From assembly GCF_016834655.1 (NCBI RefSeq), contig NZ_JAENHP010000039.1:1-48590 (forward strand): a stretch of 48,590 nucleotides of DNA, read 5' to 3'. Below the pieces are notes generated by a model. That model saw nothing but the letters and a program-made list of their open reading frames with translations, made no database searches and had not been told where the DNA came from. A program made the translations under genes and the position numbers. The stretch's first letter is position 1, and each line of letters begins with the position of its first letter. Below are positions 40,492-48,590 of this stretch, one piece after another. The stretch is from Paractinoplanes ovalisporus (lineage in GTDB: Bacteria; Actinomycetota; Actinomycetes; Mycobacteriales; Micromonosporaceae).

Positions 40492-42897
40492 ATGACCGGC
40501 ATCGATGTAGCGTTCGTGGAATTCCAGGTTCTGGGGCCGATTGAGGCAATGGTGTCCGGGCGGCCCGCCAACCTGGGAACACCTAAGCAGCGGGCCCTGC
40601 TCGCGCTGCTGGTGAGCCGGATCGGTCAGCCGGTCGACGTCGATCTGATTCTGCAGACGCTGTGGGGCGGGAACCCCCCGCCGTCGGCGATGACCTCGCT
40701 CCAGGCCTATGTGGCCAACCTGCGCCGGGCACTGGAGCCGGAGCGGATGCCGCGGACGCCGGCGGCGGTGCTGCGGACCTGTCCCGGCGGTTATCTGCTG
40801 GACGGGCGGGTGGTCGGGGTCGACGCCCGGCGCTTCGGTGAGCACGCCTCGGCCGGCTGGCGGGAACGGGACCGGGGTGAGCCGCACCGCGCGCTCGAGG
40901 AGTTCGACGCCGCGCTGGCGTTGTGGCGCGGTCAGGCCTTCGCCGAAGTGGCCGGGCTCGCCCACGTGGTCCCCGAGGTCGAACGCCTGACCGAGTTGCG
41001 CCTGTCGGTCGTCGAAGCGCGCTGCGCGACGCTGCTGGATCTCGGCGCCCACGAGGTGGCCGTGCCCGACCTGGAGGCGCTGATCCGGGCCCATCCGCTG
41101 CGGGAGTACGGCGCGGAACTGCTGAGCCGCACACTGCACCGGACCGGACGGCACAGTGACGCCCTGGCCGTTCTGCAGACCATCGAGCGGCGGCTGGCCG
41201 ACGAGGTGGGCATCGACCCGGGGCCGGCGTTGGTCAGCCTCCGCAACGAGCTCCTGGAACAGCGGCCGGATCCCGTGCGGCTCCTTCCGGACGCCGACAC
41301 CGAGACGTTTGTCGGCCGGGAGCCTTCGCTGCAACGGCTCGCTGCCGCCGCCGCGGCCGCCACGACCGGCCAGGGGCGCGTGATGACCGTGTCGGGGGAG
41401 CCGGGGATCGGCAAGACCAGCCTGCTGCGGCATTTCGCCGTCGGGGCCGGTCTGCCGGTCCTCTGGGGCACCTGCCCCGAACACGTCGCGGTGCCGGCCC
41501 TGTGGCCGTGGGAGCGGATTCTGCACGCGGCCGTCGCCGCGGTCCCGCAGCACCCGGTGCCGCCCGCGATCGCCGAGCTGGTCGGGGAGGAGAACCGGCC
41601 GCTCGTGGCCACCGACACCCTGCCGAGGTTCGAGGCCATCGTCCGGTACCTGCTGGACGTGTCCCGGGTGACGCCGCTGGTGGTGGTGTTCGACCACCTG
41701 CACCGGGCCGATCCGGACTCGTTGCGGTTGCTGGCCCACCTGGCCGAATCGGTGCGGGCGGGCCGGTTGCTGCTGATCGTGTCCTACCGGCCGGGTGAGG
41801 CGGGCGGGCTGGCCGAGGTGCTGCCGGCGCTGGCCCGCGCCGGGTCGACGCATCTCGAGCTGGGCGGCCTCGACACCGCCGAGGCCGAGGCGCTCACCAG
41901 CGCCGTCCTGGGCCGGCCGGTCAGCCGCCGGACGGTGGACGGGCTCTGGTCGCGTACCGAGGGAAATCCGTTCTTCCTGCGCGAGATGATCGAGCACCGC
42001 TCGGACGAGGTGCCGGTGCGGGTGCGCGACGTCGTCCTGCGACGGGTCGCCCGGCTGCCCGCCGGCAGCGCCGAGCTGTTGTCGGTGGCGGCCACCGCCG
42101 GTCGCCAGTTCGACATCGCCGTGATCGCCGAGGCGGCCGCGGTCGACATCGAGGTCGCCCTGGAGGCCATGGACGCCGCGGTCGCGGCCGGTCTGGTGGT
42201 CGAGGACGACCGGCGGCTGGGCTGGTTCCGGTTCACCCACCCGACGATCTCCGAGGTGCTGTACGAGACGACCGGACGGTTGCGCCGGGTCCGCCGGCAT
42301 CTGCGGATCGGTGCGGCCGCGGCCCGGGCCTGGGCGGACGATCCCGACCTGGCCGCCGAGACGGCCCACCACTGGTTGTCCGCCGCCGAACTGGACCCCG
42401 GGGTCGCCGCCCGGGCGGTGGCCCACGCCGAGACCGCCGCCGGTATCGCCGCGGCCAACCTGGCCTTCGACGATGCGGCCGAGCTCTGGCAGCGGGCCAT
42501 GGCCGCCGCCGACCTGGCCGGGTCGGGTGAGTGCGACCGCTATCCGCTGCTGATGGGCCTGGGCACGGCCCTCTGCCGGGCCGGGAACCACTACGACGGG
42601 CTGCCGAACCTGGTCGAGGCCGTCCAGGAGGCGCTGGCGGCGTACGGGACCGGGACCGATCGGGACGCCTCCCGGCTGGTGCGGGCGGCGGTCGCGGCCG
42701 TCGGCGAGCTGCACCGGCAGCCGGTCGGTTCCGGTGTGGTCGACCGGCAGCTGGTGGACGTCTTCGAACGGGCCCTGTCCCGGCTCGGCGACCCCGTGCC
42801 CCGATCGCTGCTCCGGTCCTGCCTGGCCGTCGTCCGCAACCGGCGCGGTGACCAGGTGCGGTCCACGCCCGTCATCGAGGCCGCGCCCGCGGCCTGA
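40492..42897 (+). CDS. SARP-family regulator with AAA ATPase domain
   Basis: 801 aa. Winged helix (FQVLGPIEAMV, PKQRALLALLVSR, LWGGNPPPSA, LRTCPGGYLL), activator domain to about residue 260, then an AAA/LuxR-LAL-type ATPase (GEPGIGKTS near 303, LVVVFDHLHRAD, GNPFFLREM). The C-terminal repeat region is shorter than in the 1000-aa relatives and has no LuxR helix-turn-helix. The ATG lacks a clear Shine-Dalgarno; a GTG seven codons in is an alternative start. It directly precedes the type III PKS operon and is its most likely activator. Confidence 0.92.
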   Translation: MTGIDVAFVEFQVLGPIEAMVSGRPANLGTPKQRALLALLVSRIGQPVDVDLILQTLWGGNPPPSAMTSLQAYVANLRRALEPERMPRTPAAVLRTCPGGYLLDGRVVGVDARRFGEHASAGWRERDRGEPHRALEEFDAALALWRGQAFAEVAGLAHVVPEVERLTELRLSVVEARCATLLDLGAHEVAVPDLEALIRAHPLREYGAELLSRTLHRTGRHSDALAVLQTIERRLADEVGIDPGPALVSLRNELLEQRPDPVRLLPDADTETFVGREPSLQRLAAAAAAATTGQGRVMTVSGEPGIGKTSLLRHFAVGAGLPVLWGTCPEHVAVPALWPWERILHAAVAAVPQHPVPPAIAELVGEENRPLVATDTLPRFEAIVRYLLDVSRVTPLVVVFDHLHRADPDSLRLLAHLAESVRAGRLLLIVSYRPGEAGGLAEVLPALARAGSTHLELGGLDTAEAEALTSAVLGRPVSRRTVDGLWSRTEGNPFFLREMIEHRSDEVPVRVRDVVLRRVARLPAGSAELLSVAATAGRQFDIAVIAEAAAVDIEVALEAMDAAVAAGLVVEDDRRLGWFRFTHPTISEVLYETTGRLRRVRRHLRIGAAAARAWADDPDLAAETAHHWLSAAELDPGVAARAVAHAETAAGIAAANLAFDDAAELWQRAMAAADLAGSGECDRYPLLMGLGTALCRAGNHYDGLPNLVEAVQEALAAYGTGTDRDASRLVRAAVAAVGELHRQPVGSGVVDRQLVDVFERALSRLGDPVPRSLLRSCLAVVRNRRGDQVRSTPVIEAAPAA

Positions 42898-42963
42898 GCC
42901 TGAGGCGCTTGCCAAGTGGGCACCAATCCGCTGGTCGGCAGCGCTTAAGCCGCCCAGCCGACA

Positions 42964-43019
42964 CTCCGTCGAAGGGTGCTTCCGGGTCCCCGTCGGGACC
43001 ACCCGGATGCACGACGGAG
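42964..43019 (+). promoter_or_regulatory. Long nested hairpin in front of the type III PKS operon
   Basis: CTCCGTCG (42964-42971) pairs with CGACGGAG (43012-43019). Inside, TCCGGGT pairs with ACCCGGA, and GGTCCC with GGGACC around a CGTC loop. The structure fills the gap between the second SARP stop and the ribosome site of the ligase gene. It may be a terminator of the SARP gene or an attenuator of the operon. Confidence 0.55.
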
Positions 43020-43041
43020 AGTCGCCAGGGAGGCGGTCCGC

Positions 43042-44625
43042 TTGAAGAGCGCCGAGATCCACCGAACGATCCGCAGGGAGGGCCTGCAGCTCGGCATCCT
43101 GCCGGAGCTGGCCGCGGCCCAGAACGCCGGCACACCGCTGGTGCTCGACCACGACCTGGACGTGCTGCCCGCGGCCGGCCGCCGGTTCACCGCCACTCAG
43201 CTCGCCGCGCACGTCGACGACCTCACCGGCCGGCTGGCGGCGGCCGGGGTCCGGGCCGGCGACCACGTCGTGATCTACAAGACAGCCAACTTCGACGTGT
43301 GGGTGCTCGCCGTCGCGGTGTCGCGGGCCGGTGCGGTCCCGGTGATGCTGTCGCCCGCTCTGGACGCCGCGACGGTGGGTGCGTTGCTCGGCCGGTTGAC
43401 CCGTCCGTCCCTGCTGACCGACGGGTCCACTCTGGACACGCTCGCCGGGGAGGCGATCGCGACCCGGACCGACCGCGTGATCATCGTTGCCGGTGACCGA
43501 CCGGGGACGGTGTCGCTCGCTGATCTCGCCGGATCGCCGCGTGTCTCCCCGGTCGCCCGGCCGCTGGACGACGCGGCGATGATCACCCACACCTCCGGCA
43601 CCACCGGGCTGCCGAAGCTGGTGGTGCACACCCCGCGGACCATGGGCGCCCGGCTCACCCCGCAGTGGCGGCTGCTGTCGATGATGCGCAACCGCAAGCG
43701 GGAGACCGTCGCGATCCATATCTCGTTCGTGCATTCGCGGATGTTCGCGGCCATGGCCCTGGTCCTGTTGCGGGAGATGCCGGTGCTGCTGCTGCGGGAG
43801 TCCGACCCCGAGCGCACCGCCCAGTCGTTGCTCGAACACCGGCCCGGGTTCATCGAGGCGCTGCCGAACTCGTTGATGGAGTGGGAGTGCCTGACCGACG
43901 ACCCGCGCCGGCCGTTCGCGTCGGTGAAGTACTTCAGCAGCACGTTCGACGCGATCCACCCCCGGACGATGAGCCGGCTGCTGCACGCCTCGCGGCGACG
44001 GGCGCCGATGTTCTTCCAGATCTACGGCCAGAGTGAGGTCGGCCCGGCCGTCGGACGGCCCTACTTCCGCCGCTCGGCCCACCAGGCCGACGGGCGCTGC
44101 GTCGGGTTCCCAATGCCGGGTTCGGCCAAGGTCCGCGTGGTGAGCCGCAACGGCCGTCCGCCGTCGGCCGCGAATCCCGGGTACATCGAGGTCGGCTGGG
44201 TCGGCCTGGCCAAGACCTACTTCGGGGAGCAGGACCGGTACGACGAGAACCGGTTCGGTGACTGGTGGCGTACGGGGGATGTGGGGTTCCGGACCCGCCT
44301 CGGATGTCTGCACATGCTGGACCGGGAGATCGACATGATCCCCGGCGTGCGCAGCATCCTCGAGGTCGAGGACCTGGTGCTGGGCCGCCTGGCCGAGCTC
44401 AGCGAGCTCGCCGTCGTGCCCGGCCCGGACGCCGAACCGGTGCCGGTGCTCTGCACCCACGACGATCAGCCGCTCGACCCTCAGCGGTGGCGGGCCGCGG
44501 TGACCGAGTTCCCGCAGCTGGCCGACCCGGTCCAGATCCCCCAGGCCGAACTGCCGCGCACCGGCACCTTGAAGGTCCGACGGGTGGAGCTGTCCCGCCG
44601 GATCCTGCGTGCCGCCCGGCCATGA
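43042..44625 (+). CDS. ANL-superfamily AMP-forming ligase/diazotase-like enzyme
   Basis: 527 aa from a TTG with AGGGAGG nine bases upstream; no better start is seen. ANL motifs in order: HTSGTTGLPK (A3), IYGQSEVGP (A5), WWRTGDVG (A7), LDREIDMIPG (A8) and PRTGTLKVRR with the late Lys (A10). The family activates carboxylates as acyl-AMP for CoA, but some members next to aryl-amine enzymes (CreM type) are ATP-dependent diazotases. It is the first gene of the type III PKS operon, 41 bases before the THN synthase gene. Which reaction it performs is open. No nitrite-forming pair of the CreD/CreE type is in the window. Confidence 0.87.
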   Translation: MKSAEIHRTIRREGLQLGILPELAAAQNAGTPLVLDHDLDVLPAAGRRFTATQLAAHVDDLTGRLAAAGVRAGDHVVIYKTANFDVWVLAVAVSRAGAVPVMLSPALDAATVGALLGRLTRPSLLTDGSTLDTLAGEAIATRTDRVIIVAGDRPGTVSLADLAGSPRVSPVARPLDDAAMITHTSGTTGLPKLVVHTPRTMGARLTPQWRLLSMMRNRKRETVAIHISFVHSRMFAAMALVLLREMPVLLLRESDPERTAQSLLEHRPGFIEALPNSLMEWECLTDDPRRPFASVKYFSSTFDAIHPRTMSRLLHASRRRAPMFFQIYGQSEVGPAVGRPYFRRSAHQADGRCVGFPMPGSAKVRVVSRNGRPPSAANPGYIEVGWVGLAKTYFGEQDRYDENRFGDWWRTGDVGFRTRLGCLHMLDREIDMIPGVRSILEVEDLVLGRLAELSELAVVPGPDAEPVPVLCTHDDQPLDPQRWRAAVTEFPQLADPVQIPQAELPRTGTLKVRRVELSRRILRAARP

Positions 44626-44666
44626 GAGACCTTCCGTCAACCGAAACAGAACGGGGAGAACCAGGT

Positions 44667-45803
44667 ATGCCAACGTTGTGCAGACCGGCGGTGAGCGTGC
44701 CGGAGTTCGTCATCACCATGGAGCAGACGCTCGAGTTCGCGGAGCGGATGCACGCCGGGAAACCTCAGCTCGGCCTGGCGCTCCGGCTGATCCGCAACAC
44801 CGGCGTCCGCAAGCGGCACCTCGTCCAGCCGATCGAGAAGGCGTTGCACCACCCCGGCTTCGAGGAACGCAACCGCATCTACGAGGCCGAGGCGAAGAAG
44901 CGCTGCCCCGAGGTGATCGACCGGGCCCTGGCCAACGCCGGCGTGACGGCGACCGACATCGACCTGATCATCTATGTGTCGTGCACCGGCTTCATGATGC
45001 CGTCGCTGACCGCCTGGCTCATCAACGAGATGGGATTCCGGTCCGACACCCGGCAACTGCCCATCGCCCAGCTGGGCTGCGCGGCGGGCGGCGCGGCGAT
45101 CAACCGGGCCCACGACTTCTGCACCGCCTACCCGGGCAGCAACGTGCTGATCGTGTCGTGCGAGCTGTGCTCGCTGTGTTACCAGCCCAGCGACGACAAC
45201 ATCGGCGCGCTGCTGTCGGACGGCCTGTTCGGCGACGCGGTCGCGGCCGCGGTGGTGCGGGGCGAGGGCGGTACGGGCATCGCGCTCGAACGCAACGCGT
45301 CCTACCTGATCCCGCACACCGAGGACTGGATCTCGTACGCCGTCCGGTCCTCCGGTTTCCACTTCCAGCTCGACCGCCGGGTCCCCGGCACGATGGAGCC
45401 GATGGCACCGGTGCTGCGCGAGCTCGCCACCCGGCACGGCTGGGACGCCGCGAACCTCGACTTCTACGTCATCCACGCCGGTGGGCCGCGGATCCTGGAC
45501 GACCTGGCGAAGTTCCTCGCGGTGGACCGGACCATGTTCCGGCACAGCTGGGCGACGCTGACCGAGCACGGCAACATCGCCAGTGCGGTGGTGCTCGACG
45601 CGGTCCGCCGGTTGTTCGAGGAGGGCTCGATGACCCCCGGCGCGACCGGGGTCATCGCCGGTTTCGGACCGGGGATCACGGCCGAGATGGTGGTGGGCAC
45701 CTGGACCGTCGACCCGCTGCTGCCGGTCGGCCGGATCCCGATCAGCGCCTCGGTGCCGGGCCCGGCCGAGCTGGCCCCGGTGGCCGGAGCGGTGGCGGTA
45801 TGA
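44667..45803 (+). CDS. rppA: 1,3,6,8-tetrahydroxynaphthalene synthase (type III PKS, RppA-like)
   Basis: 378 aa, thiolase fold. It condenses five malonyl-CoA units into THN, which oxidises to flaviolin. The catalytic triad falls at the RppA positions: Cys138 (AQLGCAAGG), His270 (VIHAGG) and Asn303 (EHGN). Cys106 and Tyr224, characteristic of THN synthases, are also present. The ATG has GGGGAGA upstream; a longer upstream frame is not needed. The stop overlaps the ATG of the cupin (ATGA). The product would be the precursor of the modified naphthoquinone made by the next three genes. Confidence 0.96.
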   Translation: MPTLCRPAVSVPEFVITMEQTLEFAERMHAGKPQLGLALRLIRNTGVRKRHLVQPIEKALHHPGFEERNRIYEAEAKKRCPEVIDRALANAGVTATDIDLIIYVSCTGFMMPSLTAWLINEMGFRSDTRQLPIAQLGCAAGGAAINRAHDFCTAYPGSNVLIVSCELCSLCYQPSDDNIGALLSDGLFGDAVAAAVVRGEGGTGIALERNASYLIPHTEDWISYAVRSSGFHFQLDRRVPGTMEPMAPVLRELATRHGWDAANLDFYVIHAGGPRILDDLAKFLAVDRTMFRHSWATLTEHGNIASAVVLDAVRRLFEEGSMTPGATGVIAGFGPGITAEMVVGTWTVDPLLPVGRIPISASVPGPAELAPVAGAVAV

Positions 45804-46348
45804 GCGGCCTGATCCTTCCGCCCGGCCAGGGAAGGCGGCTGACCACCCGGGCGCAGGACGTCACGTTCAAGGCCACCGCCGCCGACGGATCCGGCACGTC
45901 GATCTTCGAGGTCGTGGTCCCGCCCGGCTTCGACGTCGGGGCGCACACCCACGGCCGGTTCCAGGAGTTCTTCTACGTGCTGGAGGGAACCCTGGAACTG
46001 TTCGCGTTCGAGCCGGTCGGCCGGTCCGGCGAGTCCTGGCGCGACTGGGTCTCCGAGGCGGGCGACCGGGTGGTCCACGCGGGCGCGGGCAGCAGCATGT
46101 TCGTCCCGTCCGGGTGCCCGCACGCGTTCCGCAACTCCAGCGACGAGCCGGCGCGCATGCTGTTCCAGAGCTCGCCCTCACCCGATCACGAACGGTACTT
46201 CGAGGAGATCTGCGAGATCTTCGCGGCGGGACAGGCCGTGGACCCGGACGCCGTCCAGCGCCTCCGGGACCGCTACGACGTCCAGCAGATCACCCCGCTG
46301 CGGTACGAACCCCACCCCGAACCGACCTACAGCGGGAGCCCGTCATGA
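45800..46348 (+). CDS. Cupin monooxygenase, MomA-like (THN to flaviolin)
   Basis: 182-aa single-domain cupin with an intact metal site: HTHGRFQE, then VPSGCPHAFRN. In furaquinocin- and napyradiomycin-type pathways a cupin (MomA) next to the THN synthase oxidises THN to flaviolin. The gene overlaps the THN synthase and the aminotransferase by four bases each. The role is assigned from context and family. Confidence 0.85.
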   Translation: MSGLILPPGQGRRLTTRAQDVTFKATAADGSGTSIFEVVVPPGFDVGAHTHGRFQEFFYVLEGTLELFAFEPVGRSGESWRDWVSEAGDRVVHAGAGSSMFVPSGCPHAFRNSSDEPARMLFQSSPSPDHERYFEEICEIFAAGQAVDPDAVQRLRDRYDVQQITPLRYEPHPEPTYSGSPS

Positions 46349-47475
46349 CCCCGGTCCCTCTGGTCCATGCCAGCCTCGGCGAGAAGGAACTGGCCGCCGT
46401 GGCCGAGGTCTTCGCGTCGGGCTGGCCGGCTGGTCAAGGCCCGCAGGGCAAGGCCCTCGAAGCCGAACTCACCAAGCGGTACGGCGCCGGTGACGCGGTC
46501 GCGGTCAGCAACTGCGGCGCGGCTCTGCACCTGGCCCTGCTCGCCCTGAAGGTCCAGCCCGGCGACGAGGTCATCGTGGCCGACTACACCTTCCCGGCCC
46601 CGGCCCACGCGGTCCGCCAGGTCGGGGCGGAGCCCGTGTTCGCCGACGTCCGACCGGACACCGGCACCGTCGACCCGCAAGCCGTGGCCGCCCTGATCGG
46701 CCCGCGGACGGTGGGGATGATCGTGGTGGACACCGTCGGCCTGCCCGCCGACTACGCGGAGCTGACGGCGATCAGCGAACGCCACGGCATCTTCCTGGTG
46801 GAGGACGCGGCCTGTGCCGTCGGAGCCACCTATCGCGGGCGGGAAGCCGGGGCGCTGGCCCCGATCGGCTGCCTGTCCTTCCACGGACGCAAGGGCGCGT
46901 CCAGCGGTGAGGGCGGGGCGCTGATCGCCACCGACCCCGTGCTCGCGGCGGACGTCCGCAAACGCTCGTCGTTCGGGATCGGCAGCATCTTCGACCAGGC
47001 ACAGATCGTCGGGCTGCCGATCCCGGAGTTCACCGAGATCGGTTACAACTACAAGCTGTCCGACATCGCCGCCGCGATCCTGCGGGTGCAACTGGGCCGG
47101 ATCGGCGAGCTTCTGGACCGGCGGAGTGCGGTCGCCGCGCAGTACGCGCATCTGCTGGCCGACGAGGAACTGCTCACGTTGCCGGTGGTGCCGGACGACC
47201 GTACCCACGCCTGGCAGACGTACATGGTCACCTTGGACCCGGCGGTCGACCGGGCGGCGGTCGCGACCGAGCTGCGCGCGCGGGGCATCGGCAGCGGGCA
47301 CGGCACCTGGGCCAGCCACCTCCAACCGGCCTTCGGCGCCCGGCAGTCCTGCCCGGTGTCGGCCGACCTGTTCGCGCGCAACCTCGCGATCCCGATGCAC
47401 GCCGAGCTGAGCCCGGACCAGGTCGACCAGGTGGTGGGCGTGCTGCGCCCGGCACTGCGGAGGGCAGCGGCATGA
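46345..47475 (+). CDS. DegT/DnrJ/EryC1-family PLP aminotransferase
   Basis: 376 aa. PLP Lys183 lies in FHGRKGASSGEGG, with Asp154 in VEDAAC and a glycine-rich GQGPQGKALE segment. This family usually aminates keto sugars, but a member in furaquinocin biosynthesis introduces the 8-amino group of aminoflaviolin. The position right after the THN synthase and cupin supports that function. Translation-coupled to both neighbours (ATGA on each side). Confidence 0.92.
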   Translation: MTPVPLVHASLGEKELAAVAEVFASGWPAGQGPQGKALEAELTKRYGAGDAVAVSNCGAALHLALLALKVQPGDEVIVADYTFPAPAHAVRQVGAEPVFADVRPDTGTVDPQAVAALIGPRTVGMIVVDTVGLPADYAELTAISERHGIFLVEDAACAVGATYRGREAGALAPIGCLSFHGRKGASSGEGGALIATDPVLAADVRKRSSFGIGSIFDQAQIVGLPIPEFTEIGYNYKLSDIAAAILRVQLGRIGELLDRRSAVAAQYAHLLADEELLTLPVVPDDRTHAWQTYMVTLDPAVDRAAVATELRARGIGSGHGTWASHLQPAFGARQSCPVSADLFARNLAIPMHAELSPDQVDQVVGVLRPALRRAAA

Positions 47476-48455
47476 CCCCGGACCGGATCCTGCAACTGAT
47501 CTTCGGGTACTGGGCCACCGGCATCGTCGGCACCGCGGCCAGGCACTCCCTGTTCACCCACATCGAGGCCGGCGTACGGACTCCCGGCGAACTCGCCACC
47601 CGGGCCGGGATCTCGCTGCGGGGCACCCAGGCGTTGCTCGACGGCCTGGTCGGTCTCGACCTGGTCGAGGTGCGCGACGGCGCGTACCACAACGGCGCCG
47701 AGGCGTCGGCCTACCTGGTCGACGGCCGGCCGACCTCGTTGAGTGCCTTCGCCGCACTCAAGCTGGGCCACGTGGGAAGCATCGCGGGCCTGCCCGACGC
47801 GGTCCTCGCCGGTGGCCCGGCGACGGTCCCCACTGTCGAGGTCGCGGACAACCCGCACTGGGAGAACCTGGTCCAGGCCATCGCGGCTCAGTCGGTCCCG
47901 GTGGCGGCGATCGCGGCCGAGATCCTCCGGCTCCCGGAGGCCGGCGACATCTCGATCCTGGACGTCGGCGGTGGCTCGGGCGTCTACTCCGGTGTCTGGC
48001 TCGACCTCAATCCGCGGGCCCGGGCCGTCCAGCTCGACTGGGCCCCGATCAACGCCATCGCCCGCCGGCTGCTGGCCGAACGCGGTTTCGGCGACCGCTT
48101 CGAGTGCATCGACGGCGACCTGCACACGGCCGACTTCGGCACCGGCCGTTTCGACATCGCCGTCTACTCCCACATCGCCCACCAGGAGGGGCCGGAGGAC
48201 AACATGGCGATCTTCGCCCGGTTGCGCTCCGCCCTGCGGCCCGGCGGCACCCTGGTCGTCAACGACTATGTCGTCGACGACGACCGTGGTGGTCCACCGT
48301 TCGCCCTCACCTTCGCCGGGGAGATGCTGCTCAAGAGCCGGCAGGGTGGCACCTGGCGGCGGTCGGACTATCAGGAATGGCTGGCCAAGGCCGGCTTCGA
48401 CGAGGTCACCTTCCACCCGACACCGTCACCGGCCACGGTGATCATCGCCCGCTGA
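47472..48455 (+). CDS. SAM-dependent O-methyltransferase
   Basis: 327 aa. The N-terminal winged-helix dimerisation domain (ATGIVGTAARHSLF, TPGELATRAGISLRG) precedes the class I fold with motif I LDVGGGSGVYSG and RPGGTLVVNDYV. This is the plant-COMT-like group common in aromatic polyketide pathways. Inferred substrate: a phenol of flaviolin or aminoflaviolin. The ATG overlaps the aminotransferase stop. It is the last gene of the operon. Confidence 0.93.
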   Translation: MTPDRILQLIFGYWATGIVGTAARHSLFTHIEAGVRTPGELATRAGISLRGTQALLDGLVGLDLVEVRDGAYHNGAEASAYLVDGRPTSLSAFAALKLGHVGSIAGLPDAVLAGGPATVPTVEVADNPHWENLVQAIAAQSVPVAAIAAEILRLPEAGDISILDVGGGSGVYSGVWLDLNPRARAVQLDWAPINAIARRLLAERGFGDRFECIDGDLHTADFGTGRFDIAVYSHIAHQEGPEDNMAIFARLRSALRPGGTLVVNDYVVDDDRGGPPFALTFAGEMLLKSRQGGTWRRSDYQEWLAKAGFDEVTFHPTPSPATVIIAR

Positions 48456-48473
48456 CCTGACACCCCCCCCCCG

Positions 48474-48509
48474 CGCCGAGCCGGTCCCCGCCCAGGGGCC
48501 GGCTCGGCG
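48474..48509 (+). terminator. Terminator hairpin of the type III PKS operon
   Basis: Left arm 48474-48489 pairs with right arm 48495-48509 (11 bp, one bulged T, then 4 bp) around a GCCCA loop, 18 bases past the methyltransferase stop. A run of ten C residues lies just before it (48463-48472). The remaining 80 bases of the window show no gene. Confidence 0.75.
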
Positions 48510-48590
48510 TCTGTCCCGGGCCCGCCAAGCCGCGTCAAGTCGCGCACAAGGGTGGGCCAAGCGCGATGACCCAGGGTTGCGGGCATGGAG

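Noticed and set aside
40468..44673. 1401-aa antisense open frame opposite the second SARP and the ligase
   Set aside because: No recognisable motifs, and the plus strand carries well-defined genes over the whole length.
48463..48472. Run of ten C residues as a functional slippery site
   Set aside because: It lies outside any gene, between a stop and a terminator; probably neutral or a sequencing-sensitive tract.

Overview
The window is very GC-rich with Streptomyces/Actinoplanes-type codon use, long modular PKS genes, SARP regulators and rare TTA leucine codons. This points to a filamentous actinomycete. A Micromonosporaceae host is plausible but not shown by the sequence. Almost the whole window is specialised-metabolite biosynthesis, in three cassettes with shared regulators between them.

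Region 1 (1-19020, plus strand) is the end of a type I polyketide assembly line: a partial PKS entering at the end of an AT, then a 3682-aa PKS ending in a thioesterase, then a crotonyl-CoA carboxylase/reductase. The last four modules read as (AT?)-DH-KR, KS-AT(methylmalonyl)-KR, KS-AT(malonyl)-KR and KS-AT(atypical GAGH, probably ethylmalonyl)-DH-ER-KR-ACP-TE. A convergent PptH-like phosphoesterase, possibly an ACP-phosphopantetheine hydrolase, follows at 19036-19875.

Region 2 (20013-36308, minus strand) is the most unusual part. A 14.4-kb run of 14 genes has every junction overlapping or abutting. It starts with a 2-epi-5-epi-valiolone synthase-like sugar phosphate cyclase, then three cupins, a zinc alcohol dehydrogenase, an SDR, a VOC epimerase-like protein, a UbiA prenyltransferase, a small seven-helix Pyr4/PaxB-like terpene cyclase and an FAD epoxidase-like monooxygenase. 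It ends with a peptide-family ABC importer whose ATPase is fused in frame to a xi-class GST-like protein. An upstream two-gene unit encodes a polyprenyl diphosphate synthase and a LysR-type protein reduced to its DNA-binding domain. Together these read as a pathway that makes a C7-cyclitol-derived ring, prenylates it, epoxidises the chain and cyclises it: a meroterpenoid with a sugar-derived head group. I know of no described system with exactly this gene set.

Region 3 (36589-48455, mainly plus strand) holds two large SARP-family regulators flanking a small DoxX-like membrane protein, then a five-gene operon: an ANL-superfamily ligase, an RppA-type 1,3,6,8-tetrahydroxynaphthalene synthase (type III PKS), a MomA-like cupin, a DegT-family aminotransferase and an O-methyltransferase. 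The THNS/cupin/aminotransferase trio matches the known 8-aminoflaviolin route of furaquinocin-type meroterpenoids. The UbiA enzyme therefore has two candidate acceptors in this window, the cyclitol-derived ring and the aminonaphthoquinone. Whether the three cassettes make one hybrid product or are neighbouring clusters cannot be decided from sequence alone.

TTA (bldA-type) codons occur in the PKS, in one SARP and twice in the cyclase gene that opens the meroterpenoid operon, which suggests developmental control. No tRNA, rRNA, CRISPR array, insertion sequence or integrase was seen.
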